Counted from the stretch's first letter, positions 46,816-56,491 are shown. The stretch: 64,000 bases of DNA from an uncultured Lachnospiraceae bacterium (GCA_905233695.1 CAJODN010000003.1:63542-127541), one strand, 5' to 3'. The notes: generated from the letters alone by a model not told the origin. Made by a program: numbers and translations.

Positions 46816-48237
46816 ATGGGCGGATTTTTTGGCGTGACATCTAAGAAGGATTGCGTATTCGATTTATTCTTCGGAACTGACTATCATTCACATCTCGGAA
46901 CAAGGCGTGCGGGAATGAGTGTTCTCGGCGACGGCAAATTCAACAGGGCGATTCATAACATTTCCAATGCCCCCTTCAGAACGAAGTTCGAATCGGACTT
47001 CCACGAGATGAAGGGAAATTACGGAATAGGTGTCATCTCTGACTTCGAGGCACAGCCGGTTCATGTCAGAAGTCACCACGGTTCATATTCTATTGCCACA
47101 GTCGGTAAGATTAATAATCTAAATGAGCTTGTGGACACCATAATGGAAGGCCACACTCACTTCTTCGAGATGTCTAACGGTGAGATATCTCAGACAGAGC
47201 TGGTGGCAGCCCTTATCAACAGGAAAGATAACTTTATTGAAGGAATACAGTACGCCCAGGAGGTTATCGACGGTTCCATGACAATGCTTATCCTTACGGA
47301 GAAGGGTATCTACGCCGTAAGAGATAAGATGGGAAGAACCCCTGCGGTTATCGGTGAGAAGGCTGAGGGCTTCTGTGTCTGTCTTGAGAATACTTCTTTT
47401 ATGAATCTCGGATATAAATATTATAAGGAGCTTGGACCCGGTGAGGTCTGCGTAATTACGGAGACCGGTGTCAGGACTCTCGTTGACCCCGGCAAGGATA
47501 TGAAGATATGTACGTTCCTCTGGGTATATTACGGTTATCCGTCTACAACCTTCGAGGGAATGTCCGTGGAGGAAATGCGTAATCGGTGCGGAGCCAATAT
47601 AGCTAAGAGGGATAATGTTAAGCCCGATGTGGTTGCCGGTGTTCCCGATTCCGGAACGGCCCACGCTATCGGATATTCCAATGAAGCACATATTCCGTTT
47701 TCAAGACCGCTTATTAAGTATACGCCTACATGGCCGAGATCATTTATGCCGACGATACAGGAGAGTCGCGATCTCATCGCCAAGATGAAGCTTATTGCGG
47801 TAGACGATCTTATTAAGGATAAGAGCCTCCTTATTATAGATGATTCGATTGTAAGAGGAACACAGCTTCGCGAGACGGCAGAGTTCCTGTTCGATATAGG
47901 AGCAAAGGAGGTCCACGTAAGACCGGCTTGTCCGCCGATTCTTTTTGGTTGTAAATATCTTAACTTCTCAAGGTCACGTTCCGAGCTTGAACTTATCGGA
48001 AGAAGAGTAATCAATAAGCTGGAAGGACGAATGGTTGACGGAAGCACAGAAGAAGATAAAGAGATCCTTAAGAAATACACTGATTCCGATTCGGAAGAGT
48101 ACGCTAAGATGACAGAGATGATTAAGGAAGAGATGGGATTCACATCTCTTATGTATAACAGACTCGATGATATGATTGACTCTGTAGGAATTGACCCGTG
48201 TCAACTATGTACATACTGTTGGAACGGAGAAGGGTAG
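46816..48237 (+). CDS. Amidophosphoribosyltransferase-like protein lacking the catalytic N-terminal cysteine
   Basis: A 473-residue PurF homologue with an Ntn-hydrolase glutaminase domain (residues 1-230) and a phosphoribosyltransferase domain with the PRPP loop IIDDSIVRGTQL near residue 345. In active PurF the N-terminus is Met-Cys-Gly, and the Cys is the glutaminase nucleophile. Here it is MGGFFGV, and an in-frame stop codon lies just upstream, so no longer form can supply a Cys. The protein may use free ammonia or have another role. It ends DPCQLCTYCW, a cysteine-rich tail as in clostridial PurF. GGAG lies 10 bases before the ATG. I have seen similar MGGFFGV sequences in Clostridia but know no function. 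Confidence 0.85.
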   Translation: MGGFFGVTSKKDCVFDLFFGTDYHSHLGTRRAGMSVLGDGKFNRAIHNISNAPFRTKFESDFHEMKGNYGIGVISDFEAQPVHVRSHHGSYSIATVGKINNLNELVDTIMEGHTHFFEMSNGEISQTELVAALINRKDNFIEGIQYAQEVIDGSMTMLILTEKGIYAVRDKMGRTPAVIGEKAEGFCVCLENTSFMNLGYKYYKELGPGEVCVITETGVRTLVDPGKDMKICTFLWVYYGYPSTTFEGMSVEEMRNRCGANIAKRDNVKPDVVAGVPDSGTAHAIGYSNEAHIPFSRPLIKYTPTWPRSFMPTIQESRDLIAKMKLIAVDDLIKDKSLLIIDDSIVRGTQLRETAEFLFDIGAKEVHVRPACPPILFGCKYLNFSRSRSELELIGRRVINKLEGRMVDGSTEEDKEILKKYTDSDSEEYAKMTEMIKEEMGFTSLMYNRLDDMIDSVGIDPCQLCTYCWNGEG

Positions 48238-48241
48238 AGAT

Positions 48242-49714
48242 ATGGGAAAGAATAAGAAAAGAATTATTTATACGATAGTATCATGTCTGATTATTGTCGC
48301 AATGCTTGCAACCGTAACAGCATGCGGAGGTAATACTCCGGCAGAGGAAGATGATGGTGCGGTAGAGCCGATAACAAGGGAGAATATCGTAACGTCAATT
48401 GCCGCTACGGGAGTAGTTGACTCTACCGACATGGAGGATGTTGTAAGCGGAACTGTCGGAACCAAGGTAACGAAGCTCTACGTCAAGGAAGGAGAAACAG
48501 TATCTCCCGGACAGGTTGTAGCACAACTTGATACAACAGCTTTGCAACAACAATATGCAGAGATGCAGAAGAGCATTGCAGATGCCAAGGCGGATAAGAT
48601 CAAGAGTAATCAGGATATTGATAAGGCTCTTTCAGAGAGTCAAAGGGAGAGAGATGAGGAGATTAACGAGTTAAGACAGGAAGTGTCCAATGCGCAGGCA
48701 GAGACCTTCTTTACGGCTGTTGAACTTGACAAGCAGAGGAACAAGTATGCCCAGTATCTTCAGGATCCCGAGCATAGCGAGTGGGATGAAGAAGCAATTG
48801 AGATGGAGTCTAATATCTCTAATCTGGAGATATCGCTACAGATCAGTCAATATAAGGCAAGAGCTTATCAAGAGGCGCTTGATGAAAGCCTGAACGTCGA
48901 AGATAACGGAGAGAGTGTTGGTGAGTTACGTGCCGGATTAAATGACGCAAGTGACAGTACCATAAACGCATTGCAAGATGCCTCGAAAGAGCTACAGAGG
49001 AGTATCAGCGAAGCTACCGTAAGAACCACTATCGGCGGAGTTGTAACAAGTCTTCCCGTGAAAGTGGGAGACACTTACCTTGGCGGAACGATTTGTACAG
49101 TAGAAAATGTTGGGTCAATGTTAGTGGATGCTGAGGTTAGCGAATATGATGTGCCGGACATTGCACCGGGAATGAAGGTCAGAATCAAGACGGATGCCAC
49201 TCGTAACCAGGAATTATCAGGTGTAGTTACTTTCGTTGCACCGAGAGCCAATTCGACTACATCTGCTAATAACAGTGCCTTGGCGGGACTCGTAGGAGGA
49301 GCAGGAGCAGGATCTACTATTACAAACGCTGTGGGTTCTTCTGCGATGTATCGTGTTAAGGTATCTTTGGATGAACAGAATCCGAGACTAAGACTTGGAA
49401 TGAACGCTAAGCTAAGCATTATTACAAGCGAAGCGACTAATACTCTTGCTGTTCCGTATGAAGCGGTTCAGGAAGAAGAGGACGGCAGGAAATATGTTGA
49501 ACTCATAACTAATATGGAAAAGGTAGAAGATGATTATTCTATCCCGTATGAGAAAGAGAAAGTATATGTGGACCAAGGAGTGGTTGGTACATATTATATA
49601 GAAGTACATGGAACGGGAATAAAAGAAGGCGCATATGTATATATCCCTGCTGATACGGGGTCGGGCTCGGTTGACGAGATTATGAAGCGTTTGGGTGCCA
49701 ATACAGGAGTATAA
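48242..49714 (+). CDS. MacA/HlyD-type periplasmic-adaptor lipoprotein of an ABC efflux system
   Basis: The ATG at 48242 is chosen over the track's 48191, which lies inside the previous gene; it gives 490 residues and puts the signal sequence at the N-terminus. MGKNKKRIIYTIVSCL is followed by a hydrophobic stretch and a lipobox-like VTAC, so the mature protein is probably lipid-anchored outside the membrane. A biotinyl-lipoyl half (TKLYVKEGETVSPGQVVAQLD), a coiled-coil hairpin (residues 105-260) and the second lipoyl half with beta-barrel follow. Gram-positive homologues join with MacB-like permeases. It is 3 bases before the ATPase gene. Confidence 0.88.
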   Translation: MGKNKKRIIYTIVSCLIIVAMLATVTACGGNTPAEEDDGAVEPITRENIVTSIAATGVVDSTDMEDVVSGTVGTKVTKLYVKEGETVSPGQVVAQLDTTALQQQYAEMQKSIADAKADKIKSNQDIDKALSESQRERDEEINELRQEVSNAQAETFFTAVELDKQRNKYAQYLQDPEHSEWDEEAIEMESNISNLEISLQISQYKARAYQEALDESLNVEDNGESVGELRAGLNDASDSTINALQDASKELQRSISEATVRTTIGGVVTSLPVKVGDTYLGGTICTVENVGSMLVDAEVSEYDVPDIAPGMKVRIKTDATRNQELSGVVTFVAPRANSTTSANNSALAGLVGGAGAGSTITNAVGSSAMYRVKVSLDEQNPRLRLGMNAKLSIITSEATNTLAVPYEAVQEEEDGRKYVELITNMEKVEDDYSIPYEKEKVYVDQGVVGTYYIEVHGTGIKEGAYVYIPADTGSGSVDEIMKRLGANTGV

Positions 49715-49717
49715 CAG

Positions 49718-50395
49718 ATGAGTGAGATTATTCGCCTTGAGAGTATTGTGAAGTCATTTAATATAGGAAAGCCCAATGAATTAGAGATCCTTCATGATAT
49801 ATCATTTTCTGTAGGCAAAGGGGAATTCGTGGCAATCGTAGGTCCTTCGGGTTCGGGTAAATCGACTCTTATGAACTTAATAGGTGTTCTCGATCGCCCC
49901 ACATCGGGGAAATACTATTTAGATGATATAGACATTATTCGAGCGAGCGATAATGAACTGTCTGCTATTCGAAATAAAAAGATAGGCTTCGTATTTCAGA
50001 CATACAATTTGATTTCTCGGAATAACGCTATAAGAAATGTGGAGCTTCCCATGCTCTATGCCGGCATGTCTTATAATGAAAGGCATGAACGGGCAATGAA
50101 GCTAATGGAAATGGTAGAGATGACCGATAGAGTAAACCATATGCCGGAAGAATTATCGGGAGGACAGCAGCAACGCGTCGCAATAGCAAGAGCAATGGCT
50201 AACGATCCTTCCATTATTCTTGCCGATGAGCCCACGGGAGCATTGGATTCGAAGACCGGAAGTGTTGTAATGAATCTGTTCCATAAGCTTAACAAGGAGC
50301 AGAATAAGACCATAGTATTAATCACACACTCAAAAGAGCTGGCAGCCGGAGCCGACAGAATCGTTCCATTAATAGACGGGAGGATTGCGTCATGA
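49718..50395 (+). CDS. MacB/LolD-type ABC transporter ATP-binding protein
   Basis: A 225-residue ATPase with Walker A GPSGSGKST, Q-loop FQTYNL, signature LSGGQQQR, Walker B IILADEPTGALD and the switch His in LITHS. The form matches the FtsE/LolD/MacB group that powers permeases with large outer domains. It lies between the adaptor and the permease, whose start overlaps its end by 4 bases (ATGA). Together they form a three-part export or resistance system; the cargo could be a peptide, drug or lipoprotein and cannot be told from sequence. Confidence 0.94.
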   Translation: MSEIIRLESIVKSFNIGKPNELEILHDISFSVGKGEFVAIVGPSGSGKSTLMNLIGVLDRPTSGKYYLDDIDIIRASDNELSAIRNKKIGFVFQTYNLISRNNAIRNVELPMLYAGMSYNERHERAMKLMEMVEMTDRVNHMPEELSGGQQQRVAIARAMANDPSIILADEPTGALDSKTGSVVMNLFHKLNKEQNKTIVLITHSKELAAGADRIVPLIDGRIAS

Positions 50396-51705
50396 TTAGG
50401 GAATGTATAAGAATGGCTTTCGGAAGCCTCCGGGCCAATAAGATGCGTTCTGTCCTTACGATGCTCGGAATAATTATCGGAATCGCGGCGGTTATTGCAA
50501 TTCTCACTGTGGGTAACTCTCTTACCAAGTCTCTTCAGCAAAGCATGCAATCTATGGGCTCAAACGATATATATGTAGCTGTGGTCGATAAATTCGAAGA
50601 GGAAGAAGACACATCCTATGATGTGGATGGAATTAATTACCCCGAGTCAATCAAGCTGGACAAAATGCGCGATGAGGACTACATTACCTCCGATATGATT
50701 AATGAAATGTGTACGAGGCTTAAGGATAAGATATACGCAGTCCAGATTTCCGAAATAATCGGTAGCGGTTCGGCATATAATCAGAACGGAAAGGTTGATG
50801 TGCGTGCCATTGGTGCATCTGCCGGATATTTTACTACTAATCAATATAGGGTTGTTGAGGGTTCTTTATTCTCCGGAAATGACTTTCAGGATACAAAATA
50901 CGTATGTCTTGTGGACCAGACACTTGTAGATAAACTATTTAAGGGTGATCCGAAAAAGGCCATAGGGAAGGAGATAGAACTTAGGCTCACCGGTGTCAAT
51001 CCCACATACTGCACTGTCGTAGGTGTTGTTGAGAGGGATTCGGAAATGACGGGAAGCGAACAGATGAGCGCCTTAGCCGGTCTCATGAAAGGCGGGGAGG
51101 CTTCCGTAATACTTCCGCTTAAGACTGGTAAAGCTCTTAATCACACCACCGGAAAATACGAGTACTTTAGGTTAAGTGCCAATGTGGGAGTAGATCCGGA
51201 GGAGCTTGCCAAGGAAATAAGAAATTCATTTGAAATGTACTATGCAGGTAATAATAAAAGGACTGTTACCGCTGTTACTTTCGAAGGAGTTCTATCGGTA
51301 TTAACGTCCATAATGGATACGGTTACCCTTGCCATATCTATTATTGCCGGAATTGCACTTCTTGTCGGCGGAATCGGAGTTATGAATATTATGCTCGTAT
51401 CCGTTACGGAGAGAACGAGAGAGATAGGAACCAGGAAGGCGCTTGGTGCGAGAAATAAGGATATTCGAGTACAATTCCTTGTTGAGGCGGTTGTTATCTG
51501 CCTTATAGGAGGAATAATAGGCCTAATACTAGGACTTGTAGGAGGTCTTGTACTATCAGCGATTATGGGATATGCGGCTACCCCTTCTATAGGAGGAGTA
51601 ATATTCGCAATTCTGTTCTCAACGGGAATAGGAGTCGCTTTCGGATATATGCCCGCTAACAAGGCCGCCAAGATGAATCCGATTGATGCCCTGCGATATG
51701 AGTAA
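50392..51705 (+). CDS. MacB/FtsX-type ABC transporter permease
   Basis: A 437-residue permease with the N-terminal MacB core pattern (RMAFGSLRANKMRSVLTMLGIIIGIAAVI), one helix, a large outer domain (residues about 45-300) and three C-terminal helices. The MacB signature GGIGVMNIMLVSVTERTREIGTRKALGA is clear. It overlaps the ATPase gene by 4 bases. The final NPIDALRYE is the usual end of this family. No terminator is visible before the flgM promoter. Confidence 0.93.
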   Translation: MIRECIRMAFGSLRANKMRSVLTMLGIIIGIAAVIAILTVGNSLTKSLQQSMQSMGSNDIYVAVVDKFEEEEDTSYDVDGINYPESIKLDKMRDEDYITSDMINEMCTRLKDKIYAVQISEIIGSGSAYNQNGKVDVRAIGASAGYFTTNQYRVVEGSLFSGNDFQDTKYVCLVDQTLVDKLFKGDPKKAIGKEIELRLTGVNPTYCTVVGVVERDSEMTGSEQMSALAGLMKGGEASVILPLKTGKALNHTTGKYEYFRLSANVGVDPEELAKEIRNSFEMYYAGNNKRTVTAVTFEGVLSVLTSIMDTVTLAISIIAGIALLVGGIGVMNIMLVSVTERTREIGTRKALGARNKDIRVQFLVEAVVICLIGGIIGLILGLVGGLVLSAIMGYAATPSIGGVIFAILFSTGIGVAFGYMPANKAAKMNPIDALRYE

Positions 51706-51752
51706 GTGCACAAATTGATGGATTCGGGCAGAAAAAATTTTTAAAAAAGTGT

Positions 51753-51779
51753 TAATATTTTCCCGAAAGTGTCCGATAC
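51753..51779 (+). promoter_or_regulatory. Sigma-28 (FliA/SigD) promoter of flgM
   Basis: TAAT at 51753-51756 and TCCGATAC at 51772-51779 are 15 bases apart, close to the TAAA-N15-GCCGATAT consensus of sigma-28. It lies 97 bases before the flgM start. The leader also contains several GGA motifs near the ribosome binding site, possible CsrA sites. FlgM inhibits sigma-28, so this would be a feedback loop. Confidence 0.65.
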
Positions 51780-51875
51780 ACTTAATGAAAAGTATTCTAA
51801 TGCTTTAAATATGCACGTAAATACGTGGTTTGAGCGGAAGATACTTTATTTCAGGGAGGAAAGGAGAGTGCCGTT

Positions 51876-52157
51876 ATGCGTGTAGATACTTTAAGTCAAA
51901 TAGCTCAGGTATATCAACCACCTAAGGCTACAAGAACGAATAAGACTAGCGGAATAGCATCTATGGGCAGAGATCAAGTACAGATTTCGTCTGCAGGTCG
52001 TGATTTCCAAATTGCAAAACAGGCAGTCGCAGAAGCTTCGGATATCAGGGAAGATAAAGTTGCTGAAGTAAAGGAAAAGATTAACTCAGGAAATTACAAC
52101 GTTGATACCGAGGATTTTGCAAGCGTTTTACTTAACGCCTACAACAGCAGACTTTAA
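51876..52157 (+). CDS. flgM: Anti-sigma-28 factor FlgM
   Basis: A 93-residue protein that binds and blocks the flagellar sigma factor until the hook is finished, then leaves through the export apparatus. The disordered, Lys- and Thr-rich N-terminus (residues 10-30) and the C-terminal sigma-binding region (REDKVAEVKEKINSGNYNVD, then FASVLLNAY) match FlgM. A GGGAGGAAAGGAGA ribosome binding site lies before the ATG. It is the first gene of the late flagellar cluster. Confidence 0.93.
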   Translation: MRVDTLSQIAQVYQPPKATRTNKTSGIASMGRDQVQISSAGRDFQIAKQAVAEASDIREDKVAEVKEKINSGNYNVDTEDFASVLLNAYNSRL

Positions 52158-52198
52158 GAACTACTGTTGTGACAACAAGCTAAAGTGAGGACGAATAA

Positions 52199-52711
52199 GT
52201 GGCGAGTTTAATGGATGAGCTCTTAGGTGTACTAAGACGGGAAAAGCAAGGTTATACTAATCTTAAGAGTCTTTCTGAAGAGAAGCGGGTATGTATCATA
52301 CAAGGAGACGTAGATAAGCTCGATTCAATATCTTCTAAGGAACAGGACGAGACAAGTAACCTTAAGAACCTGGAGAACAAACGCGTCAAGATCCTCAAGG
52401 ACATGGCTGTTGTACTCGGCAAGGACGGCGAAGAGATATCTATATCCGATATGATAGAGATGTTAGAGCGCCAACCGGGAGAACAGGCGAAGCTAATCCA
52501 AGCGAAGGATGAGCTCGTAGCCGAGGCAAGTGAAATGCAACTCGCCAATCAGCAAAATGAGATTCTACTCCGCCATGCTATGGAGATGGTCGAGTTCGAT
52601 TTAACTTTACTTAAGAGCCTAAAGCAGGCTCCGGAGACAGCGAATTACGATAAGAATGCTTACAATACCGGAGAGATATTAGGCAACAGTGGCTTTGACA
52701 CAAAGCAGTGA
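52199..52711 (+). CDS. flgN: FlgN-type flagellar export chaperone
   Basis: A 170-residue, almost entirely helical protein with an N-terminal LMDELLGVLRREKQGYTNL that fits FlgN, the export chaperone for FlgK and FlgL. The start is GTG at 52199 behind GAGGACG. It lies between flgM and two flgK genes, the usual FlgN position. The C-terminal 25 residues (NYDKNAYNTGEILGNS) are polar and may hold the chaperone's junction-protein contact. Confidence 0.88.
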   Translation: MASLMDELLGVLRREKQGYTNLKSLSEEKRVCIIQGDVDKLDSISSKEQDETSNLKNLENKRVKILKDMAVVLGKDGEEISISDMIEMLERQPGEQAKLIQAKDELVAEASEMQLANQQNEILLRHAMEMVEFDLTLLKSLKQAPETANYDKNAYNTGEILGNSGFDTKQ

Positions 52712-52770
52712 TTACATAGATTGTGTCTATAAATCCGAAGCCAGGATTAGTTTAGAAGAGGAGACTAACT

Positions 52771-54513
52771 ATGGCTAATGGGTTTGGTAGTTTATATGTT
52801 GGTGCAGCAGCACTTCGCACATCACAGACTGCACTTGACATTACAGCTAATAACTTAGTTAATATTGATACAGATGGTTATGTCCGTGAACAAGTCATGT
52901 TCACGGACGATACATATTCCTTTTTCCAGGGCGCCGCAATTTCCGATCAGATGAAGGGAACCGGCGTCAAGATTGCTGATGTAATCCATACGAGGGATAT
53001 GTTCTTAGATAAGGCATTTCGTTCCGAGAATTCAAGGTATTCATTTTATGCCGCTAGTTATGATGCGGTTTTAGAAGTAGAGAATTTCTTACAGGAAGCT
53101 AACGGAGAAGCATTTAGCGAGGCTGTTAGTGATTTATATGGTGCTTTCCAGGAATTTGCCAAGGACCCTTCTGATAGCGTTAATCAGAACCTGGTTGTTC
53201 AGAAAGCGTCACTGTTCTTAACACGCGAGCAGAATCTCTATCAAGGTCTGTCGAATTATCAGTCGACAATTAACACCAAGATTAAGGATGATGTTAAGCG
53301 CATTAACGAACTCGGAAAACAAATCCACGAACTTAATTTAAAAATAGAAAGAATAGAGGCAGGTAAGACAGAGACTGCCATGGATCTTCGTGACCAAAGA
53401 GACTGGGCTGTAGATGAACTTTCTAAGCTTGTCAATGTAAGATGTACAGAGACAGTAGAGGGTGTATATCATATTAAGGTAGAAGAGAAAGATTTCGTCG
53501 ATGACTTCAATATGTATCCCATGGCTTTGGATTTAGATACGGTGACAGGATTCGTCACACCATATTGGCCGCATCTGTCTGCTACAGGTAATGATGACAT
53601 TTATCCTGTATACGATCTTTCGAATATCAGTGCCGCACATAATACCGATAAGGGAGAGGTTAAAGCGCTTCTTCTTGCTCGCGGAGATAAGAGGGGCACA
53701 TGGTATGACATGGATGGACTCAGTCAGAGAGATTACGAGAATGGTCTCGCCAATTCGGTAATGATGAATTCAGAAGCAGAGATTGATACACTGGCTCATT
53801 CAATTATTACTTCTATTAATGATGCGATAAGTCCACTTACGGAACTAACCGAACAGGTTACGGGAGTAGATGAGAAAGGTAACACCGTGGAGCTCGAAAA
53901 GGGAACAAGGATTGCCGACACCGTCAACTGTGCCGTTGGTTCCGATGGTCAGATTCCGCCGAGGGAGCTCTTCATAAGAAGAGGTTGCGAGAGATATACG
54001 GTGGTTAACCTTGATCATGAATATACTCTTTCGGACGGCACTAAGACGAATAAGATATATTTATACAACGAAGAAGATAAGAACGATTCCACCATGTGTT
54101 ATACAACAAGATCTCTTGAGATTAATCAGGATCTTGTAGAGAACAGAACTCTTCTCGCACATTTAACACAAAACGATGCAATAGATTATAACCTTGGCAA
54201 GAAGCTGGTGGATATATGGGAAGATTCGAAATATACCCTTAATCCAAGCGACAAGACACCTTGTTCATACACAGGCTTCTATACAAAGTATATCGGTGAG
54301 CTTGCCAATGTGGGTTCAATATACAGAACCACTTCGCAGAGCTTGCAGAATACAAGCGATACGATTGACAATAACAGGCAGGCGGTTATCGGAGTATCTT
54401 CCGATGAAGAGCTTACCAATATGATTAAGTACCAGCAGGCTTACAATGCGGCCTCAAGATATATCAACGTACTGTCGGAGATGATAGAACATTTACTGTC
54501 AGCATTGGGATAA
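52771..54513 (+). CDS. flgK: Flagellar hook-associated protein 1, first copy
   Basis: A 580-residue hook-filament junction protein. The N-terminal rod/hook motif (LRTSQTALDITANNLVNIDTDGY) and the C-terminal D0 helix (YQQAYNAASRYINVLSEMIEHLL) are both intact. The N-terminus departs from typical FlgK in NNLVNIDTDGY where NNIANVNTxGY is usual. The middle is divergent from the second copy. It lies 60 bases after flgN with AGAGGAG as ribosome binding site. The two copies may form layers of the junction. Confidence 0.92.
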   Translation: MANGFGSLYVGAAALRTSQTALDITANNLVNIDTDGYVREQVMFTDDTYSFFQGAAISDQMKGTGVKIADVIHTRDMFLDKAFRSENSRYSFYAASYDAVLEVENFLQEANGEAFSEAVSDLYGAFQEFAKDPSDSVNQNLVVQKASLFLTREQNLYQGLSNYQSTINTKIKDDVKRINELGKQIHELNLKIERIEAGKTETAMDLRDQRDWAVDELSKLVNVRCTETVEGVYHIKVEEKDFVDDFNMYPMALDLDTVTGFVTPYWPHLSATGNDDIYPVYDLSNISAAHNTDKGEVKALLLARGDKRGTWYDMDGLSQRDYENGLANSVMMNSEAEIDTLAHSIITSINDAISPLTELTEQVTGVDEKGNTVELEKGTRIADTVNCAVGSDGQIPPRELFIRRGCERYTVVNLDHEYTLSDGTKTNKIYLYNEEDKNDSTMCYTTRSLEINQDLVENRTLLAHLTQNDAIDYNLGKKLVDIWEDSKYTLNPSDKTPCSYTGFYTKYIGELANVGSIYRTTSQSLQNTSDTIDNNRQAVIGVSSDEELTNMIKYQQAYNAASRYINVLSEMIEHLLSALG

Positions 54514-54518
54514 AAGAG

Positions 54519-54546
54519 TAATTATTGTAGTAGAAATTGCCGATAT
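54519..54546 (+). promoter_or_regulatory. Sigma-28-like promoter between the two flgK genes
   Basis: A perfect GCCGATAT -10 element at 54539-54546 is preceded by TAAT at 54519-54522, 16 bases upstream. It lies 33 bases before the second flgK start codon. A separate promoter here would let the second flgK, flgL, fliW and csrA be transcribed independently. Confidence 0.6.
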
Positions 54547-54579
54547 TAGATTATATATCAAAGGAAAGCAGGTGACTAT

Positions 54580-56433
54580 ATGCCTTCATCATTTTTCGGA
54601 TTACATGTAGCGGCTACGGGATTAAACGCAGCGCAAGCGTCAATTAATACAACAGCCAATAATATTGCAAATGTTAATACAGAGGGATATTCGCGTCAGG
54701 AAGTGGGACGTGTTGCGGCAGCCGCACAACGTTGCTTCACTTCTTACGGAAGTATAGGAACCGGTGTAGAAGTAACTAAGGTTACACAGGTTAGAGACTT
54801 ATACTACGACGAAAAGTATTGGAATAATAATACCAAGCTTGGTCTCTTCGAGAAGAAGCTCTACTATATGCACCAGATTGAAGATTATTATACCGATAAT
54901 TCACAGATATCCGGATTCACAACGCTTTATACCAAGATGTTCAACGGACTTCAGAGCGTTAACAAGAATGCGGGCGATACATCTGTCAGAAATGAGTTCA
55001 TAAGCCAGGCGCAGGAGCTTATGGATTATTTCAACAGTACAGCAACACAGATGCAGGATCTTCAGAGCTCAATTAATGACGAGATTAAGACAAGCGTTGA
55101 TACAATTAATTCAGCGTCACAGAAGATAGCCCTTCTTAATAAGCAGATTAACATTATCGAGATGGAAGGCGGAATGGCTAACGAGCTTCGTGATGAGAGA
55201 GCAAGAATCCTCGATGAATTATCAAGGCTTGTTCCCATTGAAGCAAAGGAAATGGAAGTAACCAACTCCAACTTCGCAGATCAGAAGACAGGTGTTACTA
55301 GATTCGAAGTTAAGCTTAACGGCAACCTTCTTGTAGATAATTATGAATATAATACCATTAGTGTTGTAACAAGAGATAAGAAGGCCAATCAATCCGACAT
55401 CAAGGGATTATATGATGTAAAATGGGATAACTCAGGAGCAATTATTGACTTCTCCAACAGGCTTATGGAAGGCGAACTTAAAGCCATGTTCGACGTAAGA
55501 GACGGTAATGACGCAGAGAACCTGAAGGGTCAGGTTTCGCTGGCGGAATCTAACGAGCTTACGATTATACTTCCTACAATTACCGAGATTGACAAGATGA
55601 ATATGCCGAACGAGGGCACAATACTTGTCAACAATACTTACTACACCTATTCGAATTTTGAAGCTACGACCGATGCAGATGGCAATATTACATCTTATAA
55701 GTTCATATTAGAGAAGGCACTTACGGCGGAAGAGCAGTCGAGTCTTGTTGGAAGAAATATTGTAGTCGGCAAGACTGTTGACTTCAAGGGAATACCTTAT
55801 TATATGAATCAGATGAATGAGTTCCTCAGAGCATTTACAAGGGAATTCAACAAGATAGAACAGACAGGTCAGGATGGATATGGCAATCAGTTAGATCAGT
55901 TCTCCTTCTTCGTATCATATGATCGAGTGACCGGAGAAGAGAAGAAGGGACTTTTCGACATTAAGAGTGCAACTTTTGACTCACAGGCTGACACATATTA
56001 CAGAATGACATGTGATAACTGTAGAGTTAATAAAGCATCACAAGCAGACCCCAATATCTTCGCTACCACAAAGTATGAAGAAGACGCTAGCGGCGTTCAA
56101 GTTGCTAAAGGAGAATCTGCAAATGACCTTATTGATGATCTTCAGACATTACAAGATAAGGTTAAACTATTCAGAGGTGGTTCAGGTTCTTCATTCCTTC
56201 AGTGTATATATGCAGATATTACTGTTGACACGCAGGAATGTAGCGTATTTACCGAAAGCTATACCAATGTTAAGAATGTAATATCACAACAGAGAATGTC
56301 GGTATCCGGCGTAGACGAAGATGATGAGGCCATGGACTTAATTAAGTTCCAGAATGCTTATCAACTTGCTGCAAAATGTATATCAACACTGACGGCAATG
56401 TACGATCAGTTGATTCTTAATACCGGAGTATAA
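54580..56433 (+). CDS. flgK: Flagellar hook-associated protein 1, second copy
   Basis: A 617-residue FlgK with a canonical N-terminus (GLHVAATGLNAAQASINTTANNIANVNTEGYSRQEV) and C-terminal FQNAYQLAAKCISTLTAMYDQLI. Both ends keep the D0/D1 coiled-coil helices, while the middle (residues 240-520) is unique. It is more like textbook FlgK than the first copy. AAGGAAAGCAGGTG precedes the ATG. It is followed by a 58-base spacer with a hairpin, then flgL. Confidence 0.93.
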   Translation: MPSSFFGLHVAATGLNAAQASINTTANNIANVNTEGYSRQEVGRVAAAAQRCFTSYGSIGTGVEVTKVTQVRDLYYDEKYWNNNTKLGLFEKKLYYMHQIEDYYTDNSQISGFTTLYTKMFNGLQSVNKNAGDTSVRNEFISQAQELMDYFNSTATQMQDLQSSINDEIKTSVDTINSASQKIALLNKQINIIEMEGGMANELRDERARILDELSRLVPIEAKEMEVTNSNFADQKTGVTRFEVKLNGNLLVDNYEYNTISVVTRDKKANQSDIKGLYDVKWDNSGAIIDFSNRLMEGELKAMFDVRDGNDAENLKGQVSLAESNELTIILPTITEIDKMNMPNEGTILVNNTYYTYSNFEATTDADGNITSYKFILEKALTAEEQSSLVGRNIVVGKTVDFKGIPYYMNQMNEFLRAFTREFNKIEQTGQDGYGNQLDQFSFFVSYDRVTGEEKKGLFDIKSATFDSQADTYYRMTCDNCRVNKASQADPNIFATTKYEEDASGVQVAKGESANDLIDDLQTLQDKVKLFRGGSGSSFLQCIYADITVDTQECSVFTESYTNVKNVISQQRMSVSGVDEDDEAMDLIKFQNAYQLAAKCISTLTAMYDQLILNTGV

Positions 56434-56443
56434 TAAGTCATGA

Positions 56444-56486
56444 GGAGGGGCCCATACGAAGTATGGGAGGATTCAATACCAGGAGG
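56444..56486 (+). promoter_or_regulatory. flgL leader hairpin flanked by GGA motifs (possible CsrA site)
   Basis: A perfect 7-pair hairpin CCCATAC-GAA-GTATGGG at 56451-56467 lies between the second flgK and flgL. GGA motifs occur at 56444, 56466, 56469 and 56482, the last inside the flgL ribosome binding site AGGAGG. CsrA binds paired GGA motifs that cover a ribosome binding site, and csrA lies 2 kb downstream. The regulatory role is inference. Confidence 0.4.
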
Positions 56487-56491
56487 TTGTT

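Noticed and set aside
47535-48143. 202-codon reverse-strand ORF inside the PurF-like gene
   Set aside because: Antisense shadow of a conserved coding region, with no recognisable domain or start signal.
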